A stretch of 64,000 bases of DNA, from the NCBI GenBank assembly GCA_014529385.2, contig CM043952.1, positions 62,739,119 through 62,803,118 on the forward strand. The letters are read 5' to 3'. Below are positions 44,191 to 56,599 of this stretch, in pieces. The notes beneath the pieces were generated by a model. It did no database searches. It had not been told where the DNA came from and was given only the letters and a program-made list of their open reading frames with translations. The stretch is from Adiantum capillus-veneris (taxonomy: Eukaryota; Streptophyta; Polypodiopsida; Polypodiales; Pteridaceae). Each line of letters begins with the position of its first letter. Within the stretch, counting starts at the first letter, position 1. The translations under genes were made by a program, and so were the position numbers.

Positions 44191-45450
44191 ACCTCTAGCC
44201 TGCTCATTTCAGCCCTTTCCTCATCAAGTACATCATGTACATCTGCATCAGTAATAGGCTGATCTAAAACATTTTCAGAAACCCCCATAGGCTGTACATT
44301 TGCCTCATTGGAACTTACATTCGTATTTCCACCACTGAAAAGAGGCAACAAAGTGTCATAAATGTCATGTGAGCTTACAATACTGTCTCTAGTACATGAA
44401 AGCAAGGGCTGAACAGAATCTTCCACAAACACTACATCCCAAGAAACCAGAATACGTTTTTTTTGCGGATCATATACAACTTGTAACCTTTTCTTTCAGC
44501 ACTATAACCAACAAAAATACATTTGACAGCCTTATCATCCAATTTTTTGCGTTGTGTTTGTGGCACCAAAGCATATGCCAAACAGCCAAAAACACGCATG
44601 TGCTCAATAGAAGGCTTTCCATCATGACATGCTTCATATGGAGTAATAGACTGGAAAGCTTTCGTAGGACACCTGTTAAGTACATAAGTGGCACACATGA
44701 TGGCCTCAAGCCAAAAAGAATGAGACAAAGCTTGACTTTTGACCATACATTGTGCCATTTCCGTAAGTGACCTGTTTTTCCTCTCAGCAACACCATTTTG
44801 CTGAGGTGTATAAGGCACTGTACATTGGTGTTTTATCCCACGACTAGCCAGAAATGCATTAATTTCATGAGACATATACTCCCCCCCTCGATCAGAACGG
44901 AGGGTGCCCATAGTACATTTCGAGACATTTTCACCCATAGCCAGAAATTGTTTGAAGCACATAAAAACTTCGGACTTTGCTTTAAGCGGAAATACCCATG
45001 CATGGCTGGAGTAATCATCAATGAAATTCACGAAGTACAGGTAATTGCCCAGGGACGGAGTTTGCATGGGCTCACAAACATCACCATGCACAAGCTGCAA
45101 CCTGCATGTGGCCCGAACTGAACCATCCTTTGGAAACTTAGAACGCTGCATCTTACCTAGAATACAACCTTCACAAATATGTTTGGCAAGTGCTTCAAGA
45201 GGCAGAAAAGAAGCAACCATATCAGATTTCTGCAAACCCAGCAAACTAGCAAAATTCAGATGACCAAAACATGCATGCCAAAGTTTTGCATCTGAAATAG
45301 CCCTTGAATCTGCAACACCATTTGCAAAATTTTGTCCACACTTGTCATACAAAGTGAGCTTATACAACCCACAACACAAGAGGCCAGATGCAACAATTTC
45401 ATCACCAAAACTGAGATCATGAATTGTACATCTATCATCCACAAATTTGA
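44187..45450 (-). pseudogene. Copia pre-integrase and integrase
   Basis: The pre-integrase zinc module shows LWHACFGHLNFASL and CEGCILGKMQRSKFP. The integrase core has HGDVCEPMQTPSLG, LRSDRGGEYMSHEINAF and PQQNGVAERKNRSL, giving the D, D and E residues. A typical copia C-terminal stretch follows (FGCLAYALVPQTQRKKLDD, then CIFVGYSAERKGYKLY). The frame closes near 44432 and an acidic linker continues in another frame to 44187. Confidence 0.9.
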
Positions 45451-46857
45451 CTACAAGTCCAAGTCTAGCAAGTGCGGATACAGATAAGAGATTCTTCTTG
45501 ATCCCAGGTACATAAAGTGCATCAACAAGTGTGAAGGAACTGCCATTTGCAGCAGTAAGCAGAATCTTTCCAACTCCCTAAACCGGATAAGAAACATTGT
45601 TGGCATAAGTGACTGAATTCCCAAGAGGGACAGACTCGAGAGAGGTGAACAATTCACGATGTGAGGTAATGTGCTTTGTAGCACCACTGTCGAAATACCA
45701 CACATGTGAATCTACAGCAACTGACAGTGGTGCTTTGTAGCACCACTGTCGAAATACCACACATGTGAATCTGCAGCAACTGACAAGCATGCATCATGGA
45801 CAGCAGGATTGTAAGTGCACTCTGCGCTAAAAGCCAATTCTGCATCAACATCAGCATTACAGTCTCCTTTCACAAAAGACTCAACAATGGCTGCATTTGT
45901 AGTGGAACCAGCATTTGCAGTGGAACCACCCTCTTTCTTCTTAGCCTCTTTGGCCTTCAACTTAAGACACGACTTGATCAAGTGATCATTAGCTTTACAA
46001 TAATGGCAACGCATCTTGTTTTTGCCCTTATCACCAGAATTTCCAGATGAATTGCTGCCAGCAGAAGGATTAGGAACAGAATTTTTGCCACTCGCAGCAA
46101 AACCATAAGAAGTGGCTGCATTACTGTTACCACCCTTTCTTTGAGAAGCAATAAAAGCCTGTTCAACTGCACACTGCCTAGTCCTGTTTTTTCAGGAAAG
46201 TGACTCTTGCAATAGCAATGTGCATAATGCATCAAACTTGACAACTTCAAGATTTCCTTGGGTCATCAGTCTCCAAGTACTAGAAAAAGTCTGGTAGGAA
46301 TCTGGTAAGGCATCAAGAACAGTCTGCACAAGGGAACTGTCTGAAATGACTTCACTTGTAGAAATAAGTTGCTAATTGATATACTTGACACTAGCAAGGA
46401 AAGTGTCCATATCATCTTCCTCATGCATAATCTTCGACTCCAGCTCTTTACGCAGCAAAGCAATTTTAGCCTCATTGCGGCTTGCATAAAGACCAGCCAA
46501 AATATCCCAAGCCTGTTTTGCATATTTTGCTGAACGGATGTGAGGAACAATGGTGCGCTTCACAGACAACGCAATCAATGCATGAGCCTACGCATCCTTA
46601 ACATCCCAACGAGCTTGTTCTGCCATAGGCAAAACAACTCTAACAGCAGCAATCCTTGCAGCAAGACCTGCAACATCCTTAACATCGCCTACGTCCTCAG
46701 AACCAGGACGTACATCAATGCCCTGCACAATGTTCCAGACGCCCTTTGACACAAGAACATGCTACATCATATAAGCCCACATAGGGTAGTTGTCCCCATC
46801 CAACCTGTCCTCAGCAGCAAACATCTTGAACACATCTGTGTTGTTGTTGTCAGCCAT
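45451..46857 (-). pseudogene. gag: Copia gag and protease, with stops and a 59-bp duplication
   Basis: The ATG at 46857 opens MADNNNTDVFKMF and LDGDNYPMWAYMM. In-frame stops follow at about 46763, 46589 and others. The gag core includes YAKQAWDILAGLY and EDDMDTFLASVKYIN, and a zinc knuckle CHYCKANDHLIKSC lies near 45970-46014. The protease motif WYFDSGATKH appears twice because a 59-bp segment (45671-45729 and 45730-45788) is duplicated, which shifts the frame. Confidence 0.9.
45671..45788. repeat. 59-bp tandem duplication over the protease active site
   Basis: Two copies starting GTGCTTTGTAGCACCACTG differ at about one position. Since 59 is not a multiple of three, the frame is lost. Confidence 0.95.
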
Positions 46858-47216
46858 GGTAAATGTTGCACCTGATGTGAAAACTGCCCGAAAATAGGAG
46901 AAACGGAGCAGGAACAACACGTGCTATATAGCACAAACCGTAGAAGACTATAAGGCATGTTATGCAAAAAACGGCACTGACAAAAATTTTGCACAAAATG
47001 ATGAAATAGCCTGTGCAGTACTGCCTGTAGTGGAAACGAAGCCGAAATGAGCCCAAATCAAACATCTGACCAGACCGAGCTCTATGAGCTTGCCCGAAGT
47101 ATTTGTCGACCTGCGAACGCTCGCCAAAGCTCACTAAAATCGGAGAAAGTGAGCATGCATGTACTGGAGTAGCTGGCGACTAAGCCTGGGAGGACGCAAC
47201 CTGCTCTAATACGAAT

Positions 47217-47442
47217 TGTTGGAATTAGGGTTGTAGAGAAACACACACAGCTTGGAGAAGACGAAGGAAGCTCAAGGCACACAATCAAGAGTGTATTACT
47301 TAGTGTGCAATGGAAAGATAGATAGCCCTAGAGTGATGGGCGTATATACAATGCTCGGGGGGAAAAACCTCCTAAAGAGGGAAAAATGTCCCTGCGGTCC
47401 TAGTGTGGTCACACACATCACTACCCCATGTATATGGTAACA
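47217..47442 (-). mobile_element. 5' LTR of the copia element
   Basis: It is 226 bp from TGTTGGAATTAGGG to ATATGGTAACA, flanked on the right by target duplication TTTCT. Confidence 0.95.
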
Positions 47443-47447
47443 TTTCT

Positions 47448-48430
47448 AATCCATAAACCAAATCCAAATCCATAGCAATATAATCCAAATCAGTTCCATC
47501 ATATGGGGAGAGTAGCATTTGCCCCCATCTAGTGTTGATCTTCTTCTCTCTCCTCTTCCCAATCATGGTATGTGTAGCACTCCACTGTAAGAGGTATGTA
47601 TGCACTTGAAAATGAGTGAATAATTTCAATATCAAAGAAGAAACAAAAGACTTAGCTTTGATTTTTTTAGCATGGTCTCCATAGCCAAGATTGTGTCCCC
47701 AAGGGTGTAGCCATAGCTCTAATATAGACGAAGGTGCGAAGTCCATGAAAATACACAAAATAGAATAGCATACGAGCAACATAATCAATGATCATACCTC
47801 AAAAATTTCACATGCACACAATAAAAAATTGTAAAAATTTGAGAGAAATAGAGAGTGAGAGAGACCATGGGAGCACGTGCATACGTGCCTCCTATAGTGG
47901 AGTGCTACGCAAACCGTGAGAGAAAAGAGGAGAGAAGCAAGGATCAATACTAGATGGAGGAAAATACTACTCCCCCCCCCCCCACATGGGTCCCTCAATG
48001 AGCTTTTGTGAACCTATTGATGGATTCTAGAAATATTACAAAAATAGATTCTAGAAATATTACAAAAATAGAGAGAGAGTGAACCTATTGATGGATTCTA
48101 GAAATATTACAAAATTAGAGAGAGAGTTTTTAAATAGAGAGTTTTTACATGAGCATCTGATATCCACCATTAGAGAATCCTGCTACAGAGGAAGCGTGGA
48201 TGGGGCCTACAAAATATACAAATAATATGCTACAAACAATGAAATACACGAATCATTAGGAAAAATATGGACTCTCCATGGGCCTTGTAAGAATCCCTAA
48301 TCTTAAGGAAGTATGTTGTGATTAAGGGAAACAAAGGAAATGATGGGGGCTATTTTGGTAGGTCATTTTCTAGCCTTCAAGCCTAGAAAAGGTGGGGTAA
48401 GTAGTGACTAGGAGGCTACCTTCTCTCTCT
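47448..48430. repeat. Degenerate dispersed repeat family
   Basis: No gene. Segments 47745-48000 match 36590-36780 and, around GTGCCTCCTATAGTGGAGTG, also 56660-56690. A short tandem duplication (TATTGATGGATTCTAGAAAT) lies at 48010-48120. A C run is at 47972-47983. Confidence 0.55.
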
Positions 48431-48910
48431 AGCTTTTCAGCATCTCCTAGAGAAAAGGGGGTGTCATAAAGAGGCAAAGGGACCCTTGTACAAAAAGAGA
48501 ACCCCACCTTTCATTTTTTTCTAAAAACTCGGCCAAAAATAAACCCTAAAAATTTGAAATTTATTGAAATTTTCAAAATTAATCATTTCCCACCAAAAAG
48601 TGACCCCAAACCTATTCTAATATCAAACAATCATTTTTTGCCTCCAAAATCCCTTTTTCTCTCTCCATGTCTCCTCTTTGTCTCTCTCACTCCCCTTCCT
48701 CAAAGTAGCCATGCCCACCATAGCCAGGACCTGCTGCATCTCCCTGTTCATCTAAATGCTAAATCCTCCTTCTCACTCTTACAGAATTTTGCATCTCCCT
48801 CTCCATCTACTGATAGCCGTTTTTCGGCTTTCCATAATTGCCATAGTAAGCTACCTCACTCTACCAAAATCACCCAAACACTATGGCTATCCCTACCATT
48901 TCACTGTAAG
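48230..48910 (+). repeat. Repeat inverted relative to 55600-56590
   Basis: CATTAGGAAAAATATGGACTC (less one base) near 48245, GGTGTCATAAAGAGG, AAACCCTAAAAATTTGAAA and GCCCACCATAGCC all recur as reverse complements at 56540-56590, 56380, 56290-56330 and 55860-56140. The open frame at 48554-48913 is low-complexity and unsupported. Confidence 0.5.
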
Positions 48911-50433
48911 TAGGCGTGTGTGAGTTAGGGGACTTTTTCCATATTTTCTTAAAAAACCCTCAATTAGCTAGTCATTGGGCTAGTTGAGTCAAAAAAATAA
49001 ATAAAATCAAAAAAATAAAATATATTATGGGCCATTTGTATGTAAATATTGCATTATATATATGGCCTAAATATAGGGATTTTTATAATTATTATGGTAT
49101 TTTATTTAAATATTTATACTTAGGTGTGTGTTTTATTAAACCTGTGTATGCCTTCTTTCATCCTCTTACACCATAAGTATATTTTTTGCCAATATGTACA
49201 TACTCTAACCTTATATTTTTCCTTTATACAAATCACTCCCACATTTTCACCATCACCCTCGTGAAAACAAAAAAATTGATTTCTACTTATTGGTCACGTT
49301 TATTATATTATTTACTTGCATACCTTTTCCTCTTTCACCCAAAATAATTCAAAGAGGGACCATATCATATGATTCCAATATCTTTCCATATCCATGATTC
49401 CTTCATATTTTTATTATTATTATTACTCATTATTCTAACACCATGTGCTCATTGAGCTAAAGTCCATGAATAGTCCATACACTAGTCCCACCATGTATAT
49501 ATTTCTTTATTCATCAATAATCCTCCTCCATGCATGGGTCAAGGGCAACTTGGATGCTTTGTATTATGATATGACAAAGGAGGGGCTCACTCTTGGATGC
49601 ATTGTACAAATTCAACAAAGGAGGGGGCCACTAAAAGACTTTTGTAGGCATAAAAGTAGGCTTTTTGGTGAGAATTTTGACACCTATTTCCACTCCGAAT
49701 TTGGAGCGGTGGTCAAAAGAGAAAATGTAGCCCACGCTTTGAATAATCACCTCAAATTTTTTCATGATTTTTGGAGTAACCACCGGTGAGCTATGATTTT
49801 TTGAGTGGACCCCAGTCTGCCCACTTTTCTCACAAGTAGCCCATAGTCTTCTCTCACCTCTATCCACACTTCTACACACACACACACACACATCCCTCTC
49901 AATCCCTCACTCAAACTTGCACCTTCAATGGTTTCTCTCACCTTCTTCACCATTAACCTCCCCACTTACTTCCATAGCTCTCAAATGAGCTCTCCATGTA
50001 CATACGCCATCTCTATGCCTCTCTCTATTATCTCCAAAGTACAATTCCATCTTACTCCTTATATATATACATAAATTCAGCATGTGTACCATGCTTAACC
50101 TCTGCAAATCAAGAGATCTCATCAACGGAATTACCATTTTCATCACGATAATCAACCTTGGCGGCGGTGGCGTAAAGAAGGGAAGACGAAGAAGAAGATC
50201 GATAGTCATTTTGAGAACCTACACAAGTAAGTCCAAAACTTCTTCGAGCTTCACCATCACAAGGATTTTCTCACTTCATTCAACCATCTTACTTCAACCA
50301 TCTACCTCATTCTACCCATTGTAAGTGTAACATTAACTTTCTAGTGATTACTAACACTAACCACTAACATACTAGCACAAAATAGCATTGACCTAACCAT
50401 AAAAGACACCTCACCTCAAGACATGTACAAAGT

Positions 50434-50435
<2 letters not shown>
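48911..50435. other. No gene seen
   Basis: AT-rich sequence with short ORFs that resemble nothing. A short AC run is near 49875-49890. From 49800 the sequence is mostly Ser/Thr/Pro-type low complexity in all frames. Confidence 0.4.

Positions 50436-50476
<41 letters not shown>
50436..50476. repeat. (CT)n microsatellite
   Basis: A pure CT run. Confidence 0.95.
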
Positions 50477-50478
<2 letters not shown>

Positions 50479-50601
50479 TATTTACTTTCACCTTATCTAC
50501 CATCAATAATGCTCTCTTTTGAGCCCACACCCATGACTCAAGCAGACAAACAAGGCCCACAATGTTTTGATATTCAAAAAAATCATAATCCTGATTTGTT
50601 A

Positions 50602-51245
50602 GCTTGTAAATTAGGATTTCCAATAATCTTAATGAGGGGTCTCCAACCTATAAATAGGCCGCTCTCCTTCTTGTAAAACAACCTCCAACATCTCACATAG
50701 CACCCCAACACTCTATGCGTGAGGAGAGACTTAGGTGTAGCAACCACTTGTGAGCTTCACTCTTGGTGTGAGAGAAGCCTTCAAGCTACACATTGCAAGT
50801 GAGAGAGCGTGAGTCCCACAAATCTCAAAACCACTATTGTATATGCTCCTGCATCATCAATAAATTGAGGTTTGGTGCATCAAAGGCGTGATTCGACATT
50901 CAAATCTTCGTCCTTCCATTTGTGCTTGTAAATTAGGATTTCCAATAATCTTAATGAGGGGTCTCCAAGCTATAAATAGGCCGCTCTCCTTCTTGTAAAA
51001 CAACCTCCAACATCTCACATAGCACCCCAACACTCTATGCGTGAGGAGAGACTTAGGTGTAGCAACCACTTGTGAGCTTCACTCTTGGTGTGAGAGAAGC
51101 CTTCAAGCTACACATTGCAAGTGAGAGAGCGTGAGTCCCACAAATCTCAAAACCACTATTGTATATGCTCCTGCATCATCAATAAATTGAGGTTTGGTGC
51201 ATCAAAGGCGTGATTCGACATTCAAATCTTCGTCCTTCCATTTGT
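50602..51245 (+). repeat. 322-bp tandem duplication with TATA boxes
   Basis: Two almost identical 322-bp copies run from 50602-50923 and 50924-51245. Each has TATAAATAGG (50649 and 50971) and a downstream AATAAATTGAG. The layout, with TATA box, GA-rich leader and a polyadenylation-like signal about 220 bp on, resembles an LTR R/U5 region. No coding sequence is seen directly after it, so this may be a duplicated piece of a solo LTR. Confidence 0.8.
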
Positions 51246-52987
51246 GCAATACGGTTTGGTGAATTCAAGGTGACTTGTGTATTTTGAGTTTTTATTGGTT
51301 GATCTTGATTTTAGAAAGTGTTTTAGTGTGTTTTTCATTGCCAGTTTTTGTCCATTGTAAGAGGGTATTGTGGTGAGAGGTCTCCCACACCCTAAGACAG
51401 TGGGTGTGTGTTTTGGCAACGTTTAGCAATCACTAAGCATTGAGTGGGTTTTGTACAAGTTCTACGATAGCATCATAACGAACCATCTCCATTTGCAAAT
51501 TACAAATAAGGTATTACGCAAGATCCTTTCCTCCCTCTCTTCCCTTTGCTCTAGCTCTCTCTGGTCCATTTCATGTGTGTCTTGGTGTGAGGTTGCTTGT
51601 GTGTGTTGTGTGGTGCATCTTCTTGGTTGTGCCAAAATCTCTCTTGCGTCCTAGTTCGCATACCATAACTAGGTGGTGCCCCTATTTTGTTTGGGTTTGG
51701 CTGTGGGTTTGCTGTTTTGTTGTGCTTGTGGTTGCCCCAGCCCCAATTGAGCAGCATGGGAGCCTTGAGAGGTGTTTAGAGGTCGCCTCTCTTGTTGCCC
51801 GCCCCGGACCGCCTCACTACCTGCTAAACCCTCCCTCTCATTCTCACACACTCCTGGATCTGCCTCTTCATCTACCTGCTAAACACTTCCTCTCACTGTC
51901 ACATTCCTCTCTCCTCTCTTCTTTCTATCCATGTACCCTCTTCCATTGTTCACTGTCCTCCCTCAAAAATACCAAGTCTACCGTAAGCCAAGATCTACAG
52001 CAATTACCTCTTCATCTACCTCCTCAATCTTCCATTTCAATGTCAACGTCCCCTCCCCTCACCCTAACCCTTCCCTCCCACTCAACTTCCCCTATCAACC
52101 AAGCCCACCCTGATTACAAGCTAATGTAGTTGTCTTCACATCCACCTTTGCCTCTATTGCATCCCACAACACTAATACCCAACTTCTACAAGCTATGGAA
52201 AAGACTCTAGCATAGCCAACTTCTTGCAAGCTATGGAATAGAATATTTATTTTTCATGTAAGGTGGAGTCACATCACAAACTTTCTAGTTGGGAGGACAC
52301 AGAAGGGTGCCCCTGGACCACAGGTGGAAACTCCATAGCCATGAGACAGAGATGGATCCCAAGCATAGGAAGGTCAAGTATGTCAAGAAATGGCGATGTT
52401 ACTTTACACAAGGGCACTGGTTTCAAAATGAGTGTATTTGAGGCAACATTTGAAGAATTTAGATTTGTACTCTATACATGCCGATCATGTATCCATAATG
52501 CCCAAAGCTATCGACATAGCTTTTACTTTGTAATCTCATAAAATCATGTTTGAGGTGGTCTGCAATGGACATGGTTTTGTAACAACAAGCGCTATGGCTT
52601 TAATATATGAAATCTTTGATCTTGCAAATTAGTTTCCATGTAGCAATTTCTTTGAAGATTTGATTCTTACTGAGGGGTTTGATGCTTATACAAGTGTGTC
52701 ACATGAATATGGTAAATTATTGGTGAATACTAGGGGTTCATAACTAAAATAGAAAGTGTTGAACCAATGTTGAGAATGATGCTAGTGGGGAGGATTACCC
52801 ATCACTCATAAGCCTGCATCAAGATGGGCCATGTAATTGCATCATGGTAGCATTTCTGAGGCTGCAAAACTATATCAACCAATGCTTCAAAGGTAGGGGC
52901 TAGTTGGTTAGTTTAGGAGAGGATGCAAGGGTGCCTATTCATACATTGGATGGAAAAGAGGCATGGGATGGGTTTAGAAAACCTTTA

Positions 52988-52990
<3 letters not shown>
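51246..52990. other. No recognisable gene; partial match to 48660-48800
   Basis: The CT-rich part at 51780-52110 repeats the style and some words of 48680-48790, for example CATCTACCTGCTAAAC and CCTCTTCATCTAC. From 52130 to 52990 there are only short frames without motifs. Confidence 0.4.
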
Positions 52991-53040
<50 letters not shown>

Positions 53041-53047
53041 CCCCCCA
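52991..53047. repeat. (CT)n microsatellite ending in a C run
   Basis: A CT run of about 48 bases followed by nine C. Confidence 0.95.
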
Positions 53048-53460
53048 TATCTCTTTGCTTTCAGCTAGCTAGCCATGTATGATCAATTATTTTTTTCATA
53101 AACTTATAGAGTAGTGTTTTGTATTAATAGAATATTGGCTCCTTTATGGGTAGCTTCTTTAAGAATCAATTATCTCTCTCTGTATCTCTCCTTTTTGTGC
53201 ATGTTATGGCCATTTGCTTCAGCTCTCTTTCGCTAGTAGGCTTGTGAGACTAAAAAGTGTCTTGTACAACCAAGAAAAGCACCCCCTTTTTCTTTAGAGA
53301 CCAGAACTAGAGCATACACACTATGGGGCACTATCCTGAAAATCAAAGGGGGGCTTGCAACGCGCCATGGTATGAGATAGCTATTATTGCATGGTTGAGT
53401 GAAGTTTGAACATCCTGGAGGACCATGTCAACCATGCCAAAGCAAGCTGGCACAGATAGA

Positions 53461-53724
53461 AGGCAAGGCAAGGGATGCATAGGCCTTGGGAGGCCCAAAA
53501 AAAGCCTGCCACAAGGGAGCGCATTTGGGCCTTCCATAGGTCTATGGAAGGCCCAAATACGCTCCCTTGTGGCAGGGGGTGCATAGGCCTTGGGAGGCCC
53601 AAAAAAATCCTGCCACAAGGGAGCGCATTTGGGCCTTCCATAGGTCTATGGAAGGCCCAAATTCTCTCCCTTGTGGCAGGCTTTTTTAGGGCCTGCCAAG
53701 GCCTATGCACCCCTTGCCTTGCCT
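53461..53724. mobile_element. MITE-like palindromic element with 36-bp inverted termini
   Basis: The ends AGGCAAGGCAAGGGATGCAT and its complement match over 36 bp with two differences. Inside are two 104-bp tandem units, each itself a palindrome centred on CCATAGGTCTATGG with arms through GGGCCTTCC, GCGCATTT and CCTGCCACAAGGGAG. No target duplication was found at the flanks. It could fold into long hairpins. No transposase is encoded; the family is unknown. Confidence 0.65.
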
Positions 53725-54059
53725 CCTACTCTTTGTGCTTGCTTAGTTTTGGGCATGGTGGCCTTGGGCCTACAGGATAACCATGAACATCCATCCAAAG
53801 AAGCATTTTACAAAACTATAGCTCATATGATATATCTAGAAAAAGAAAACTCATCCTCTACTACAAATGGATATAGATGGCTCACCATGTGCATGATGCA
53901 TTCTCTGCTATACAGATGGCTCAAAGTGTACATGATGCATACTCAATTAGCAAGCAATCCAAAGAGTAACTTATCTTGGGTTTGATCCATGTATCATGTC
54001 ATTTATCCATCATAAGAGTGTATCCTCAATAAAGGGGCAATGCCCTTGAGTTCCAAAAG

Positions 54060-54060
<1 letters not shown>
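53725..54060. other. No gene seen
   Basis: Two short GATGGCTCA-containing segments near 53875 and 53925 repeat each other loosely; nothing else is evident. Confidence 0.4.
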
Positions 54061-54061
<1 letters not shown>

Positions 54062-54114
<53 letters not shown>

Positions 54115-54290
54115 CTAGTTATCTATCTATTTATCTATCTTTGTGTTTTTTATCTACATATGTATCTATCTATCTATCAAATTATCTATCCATCTATCTA
54201 TCTATCTATCTATTAATGCATTTATCTGTATCTATTTGTTTGTTTTTCTGTTTATCCTCCATCTATCTATGTACAATATATATATGTATA
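54062..54290. repeat. (CT)n and (TCTA)n microsatellites
   Basis: A CT run at 54062-54110 is followed by interrupted TCTA units to about 54225 and TA-rich sequence. Confidence 0.95.
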
Positions 54291-54452
54291 TCCCCTATCT
54301 CTATCTTGTTTGTTCGCTCTCTTTTCTTTATTTTGATTTCATAGTCTGTGTTCCTTGGGGATTTCAAAGAACACAAGCTTATGGTTGAACTTACACAAAT
54401 TCATATCAAATACAACATAATAGCATGCCATTGCATTATTCATAGCAAAGGT

Positions 54453-54767
54453 AGAACTAAGTGTTTTCACAATGCCAAGAGGGGATTCATGTGTGTGCTT
54501 GCAAACATGAGGGAATATGATTGCTGTATCTTTCTTGGATTAGGTTTGAGTGTGTTCTTTCAAAAATTTGAAGCCTGCCAAATATATTGAGATGAACTCT
54601 AAGTGCTCATGAACTAAATGTTTGTTCAATGCCAAAGGAGGTTCATGTCTATGCCTGCAATACAAGGAAATATGATTGCTCTATCTTTCTTAGATTAGTC
54701 TTGAGTATGGGATTCTTCTAAGAATTTAAAGCTTGCCACCATTTTGAGATAAACTTTAAGTGCTCAT
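54453..54767. repeat. Diverged tandem duplication, about 158 bp
   Basis: Two copies (54453-54610 and 54611-54767) begin GAACTAA and end AAGTGCTCAT, sharing AATATGATTGCT and TATCTTTCTT. Several differences show it is old. Confidence 0.75.
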
Positions 54768-55725
54768 ACAACAGAAAATGAATCAAACCTGACCTTTGAG
54801 ATTAGATGGCTTACTAGATCTACATGCAGGCACATTGAAAAGGTGTACTTGCTACCAAAAAATCAATTTACTTGATCAATTCACGTATGAGCACCAAAAA
54901 TTTGGCAGGAAGCACAATACCGATACAAGATTATTGTAGCTTGGCTACAATAATAGCTTGGGATGTTATGTACTGGATCAAATACATTGAATGGAATATA
55001 GACTGAGGCAATTGCTATGCTCTTAGCAAGGCTTGTCTCATCATTGATAACTCCATGGACCTCCATATCCACAAGTATACACACCAAAACAAAGACTGTT
55101 TAGAATGATCTTCTGATTGGAGAAGTCGCACTTTCCACTTGACACCAAACCAAGTTGAGCCCAAGCATCCACTGCAGTAACATCTGTAATACAACAAATA
55201 TGGTGTTAGCTACTATAGTTTAAATTAATATAAATTGTTGAGTTATATAGATTAGTTCTTATCTATAGCATGCACAACCATAAAGGTACCCGAGAGGCAT
55301 TCAAGCGGTTTCTTTGCAAGTAAGATGGATAAAAAAATGCGTTCACAAATACCGTTGTCAAAAAATATGAACACGTGCAAATTAAAGAGGACATACCCAT
55401 AAGATGACTTAGCATTAGACTTACAATGAGGTGAAAATTGGTTTGAAGCTCTCTGCAAGTGGATCTCAGCTACAATATACACATGTTGAGTGATGGCCAC
55501 CATTCCAGGTTTTGTTTTGAAAGCCATTAGTCTTCACTTCCAATGGCGTTTCAGTATGCCTCGACATTGTACTCCGTGAGGACCAACACTGAACGGTTGC
55601 ATGTAGACCCATGAGCCTTGCTAAATACCTGTGGGATCCATTCCACCTTCGAGCTCTTTGTGTTGTGCAGTATGACCTTTTGTATCTCCAATTTGGGTTT
55701 TCTATGCGTGGTATGGGTGGACATT
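54768..55725. other. No gene seen
   Basis: Only short frames without motifs on either strand. Confidence 0.4.
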
Positions 55726-56230
55726 CTTGGGAAGAGGTAGGGTGGCCACACAGTAGAGAGAGATTGGGAAGGGGGAGGGGGGTGAGGGTTGGAGAGAAGG
55801 ATAGTGAGGTCTACACAGTACAGAGAGAATGAAGGGGAGAGATAGAGAGGATGGAGAGTGAGCTTTTGGCTATGGTGGGATAGTGATGAGATTTGGGCTA
55901 TGGTGGGCTGCATTGTGGAGAATGGAGGGGTGAGGGGAGGGAGAGCTAGAGAGGATGGAGAGTGAGCATTTGGCTATGGTGGGGTTGACTGTAGAGAGAG
56001 TGAGGAGAGGGAGGGGGGACAGTTGAAGAGGAGGATAGTGATGAGCTTTGGGCTATGGTGGGCTGCACATCATAGAGAGAATATAGGGGGAGGGGAGGGA
56101 GAGCTAGAGAAGATGGAGAGTGAGCTTTTGGCTATGGTGGGGTAAACTACAGAGAGAGAGTGAGGGGAGGGGAGGGGGCAGGGGAGAGAAGATTGTGGGA
56201 GAGATAGAGAGAGGGAATTTGAAGAGAAAA
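55726..56230. repeat. Purine-rich degenerate repeat
   Basis: The plus strand is strongly GA-rich. GGCTATGGTGGG occurs five times (about 55868, 55898, 55974, 56054 and 56131), and TAGAGAGGATGGAGAGTGAGC-like units recur near 55833, 55946 and 56104. Confidence 0.7.
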
Positions 56231-56397
56231 AGTGATTTTTTTATGTTTAGTTATGTTTTGGGCAATTTTGGAGGGGAAATTGTCATTTTTGAGACTTTTC
56301 AAAAATTTCAAATTTTTAGGGTTTTTTGACCTACGCGATTTTTCTTTTGGGGTCCCTTTTTGTCAAGGGTCCCTCTCTAGGCTTTATGACACCTCTT

Positions 56398-56419
56398 CCC
56401 CCCCCCCCCCCCCCCCCCC
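56398..56419. repeat. C homopolymer, 22 bases
   Basis: A pure C run; its length may be unreliable. Confidence 0.9.
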
Positions 56420-56599
56420 AGTCCACCTCCCCTTTCTCTCTAGGAATCAAGCATTGAAGAGGGGGACAAATAGACTGCCCCCTATCTCTCCTTAGGCTAT
56501 AGGTGATATCCCAAGAGCCCTTTCATTGGTCCTCTACTAACCCTTCCCTAATCAAAAGGGCCCTAGGAGAGTCCATATTTTTCCTAATGCTACATACCT

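Larger units (their letters stand above)
42169..47442 (-). mobile_element. Full-length Ty1/copia retrotransposon, inactivated
   Basis: LTRs are 42169-42436 and 47217-47442, both starting TGTTGGAATTAGGG; the right one ends GGTAACA and the left one GGTAATA. Five-base target duplications TTTCT lie at 42164-42168 and 47443-47447. On the minus strand a PBS-like sequence (CGTATTAGAGCAGG) adjoins the 5' LTR, and AGGGGGGATTTA adjoins the 3' LTR. Domain order is gag, protease, integrase, RT, RNase H, as in Ty1/copia. Scattered stops and frameshifts make it non-autonomous. Confidence 0.95.

Noticed and set aside
53343-53780. ORFs of 90-108 codons on both strands
   Set aside because: They arise from the palindromic MITE-like element and repeat their own sequence.
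54141-54388. Tyr/Ile/Leu-rich ORFs resembling membrane proteins
   Set aside because: They are translations of the TCTA microsatellite.
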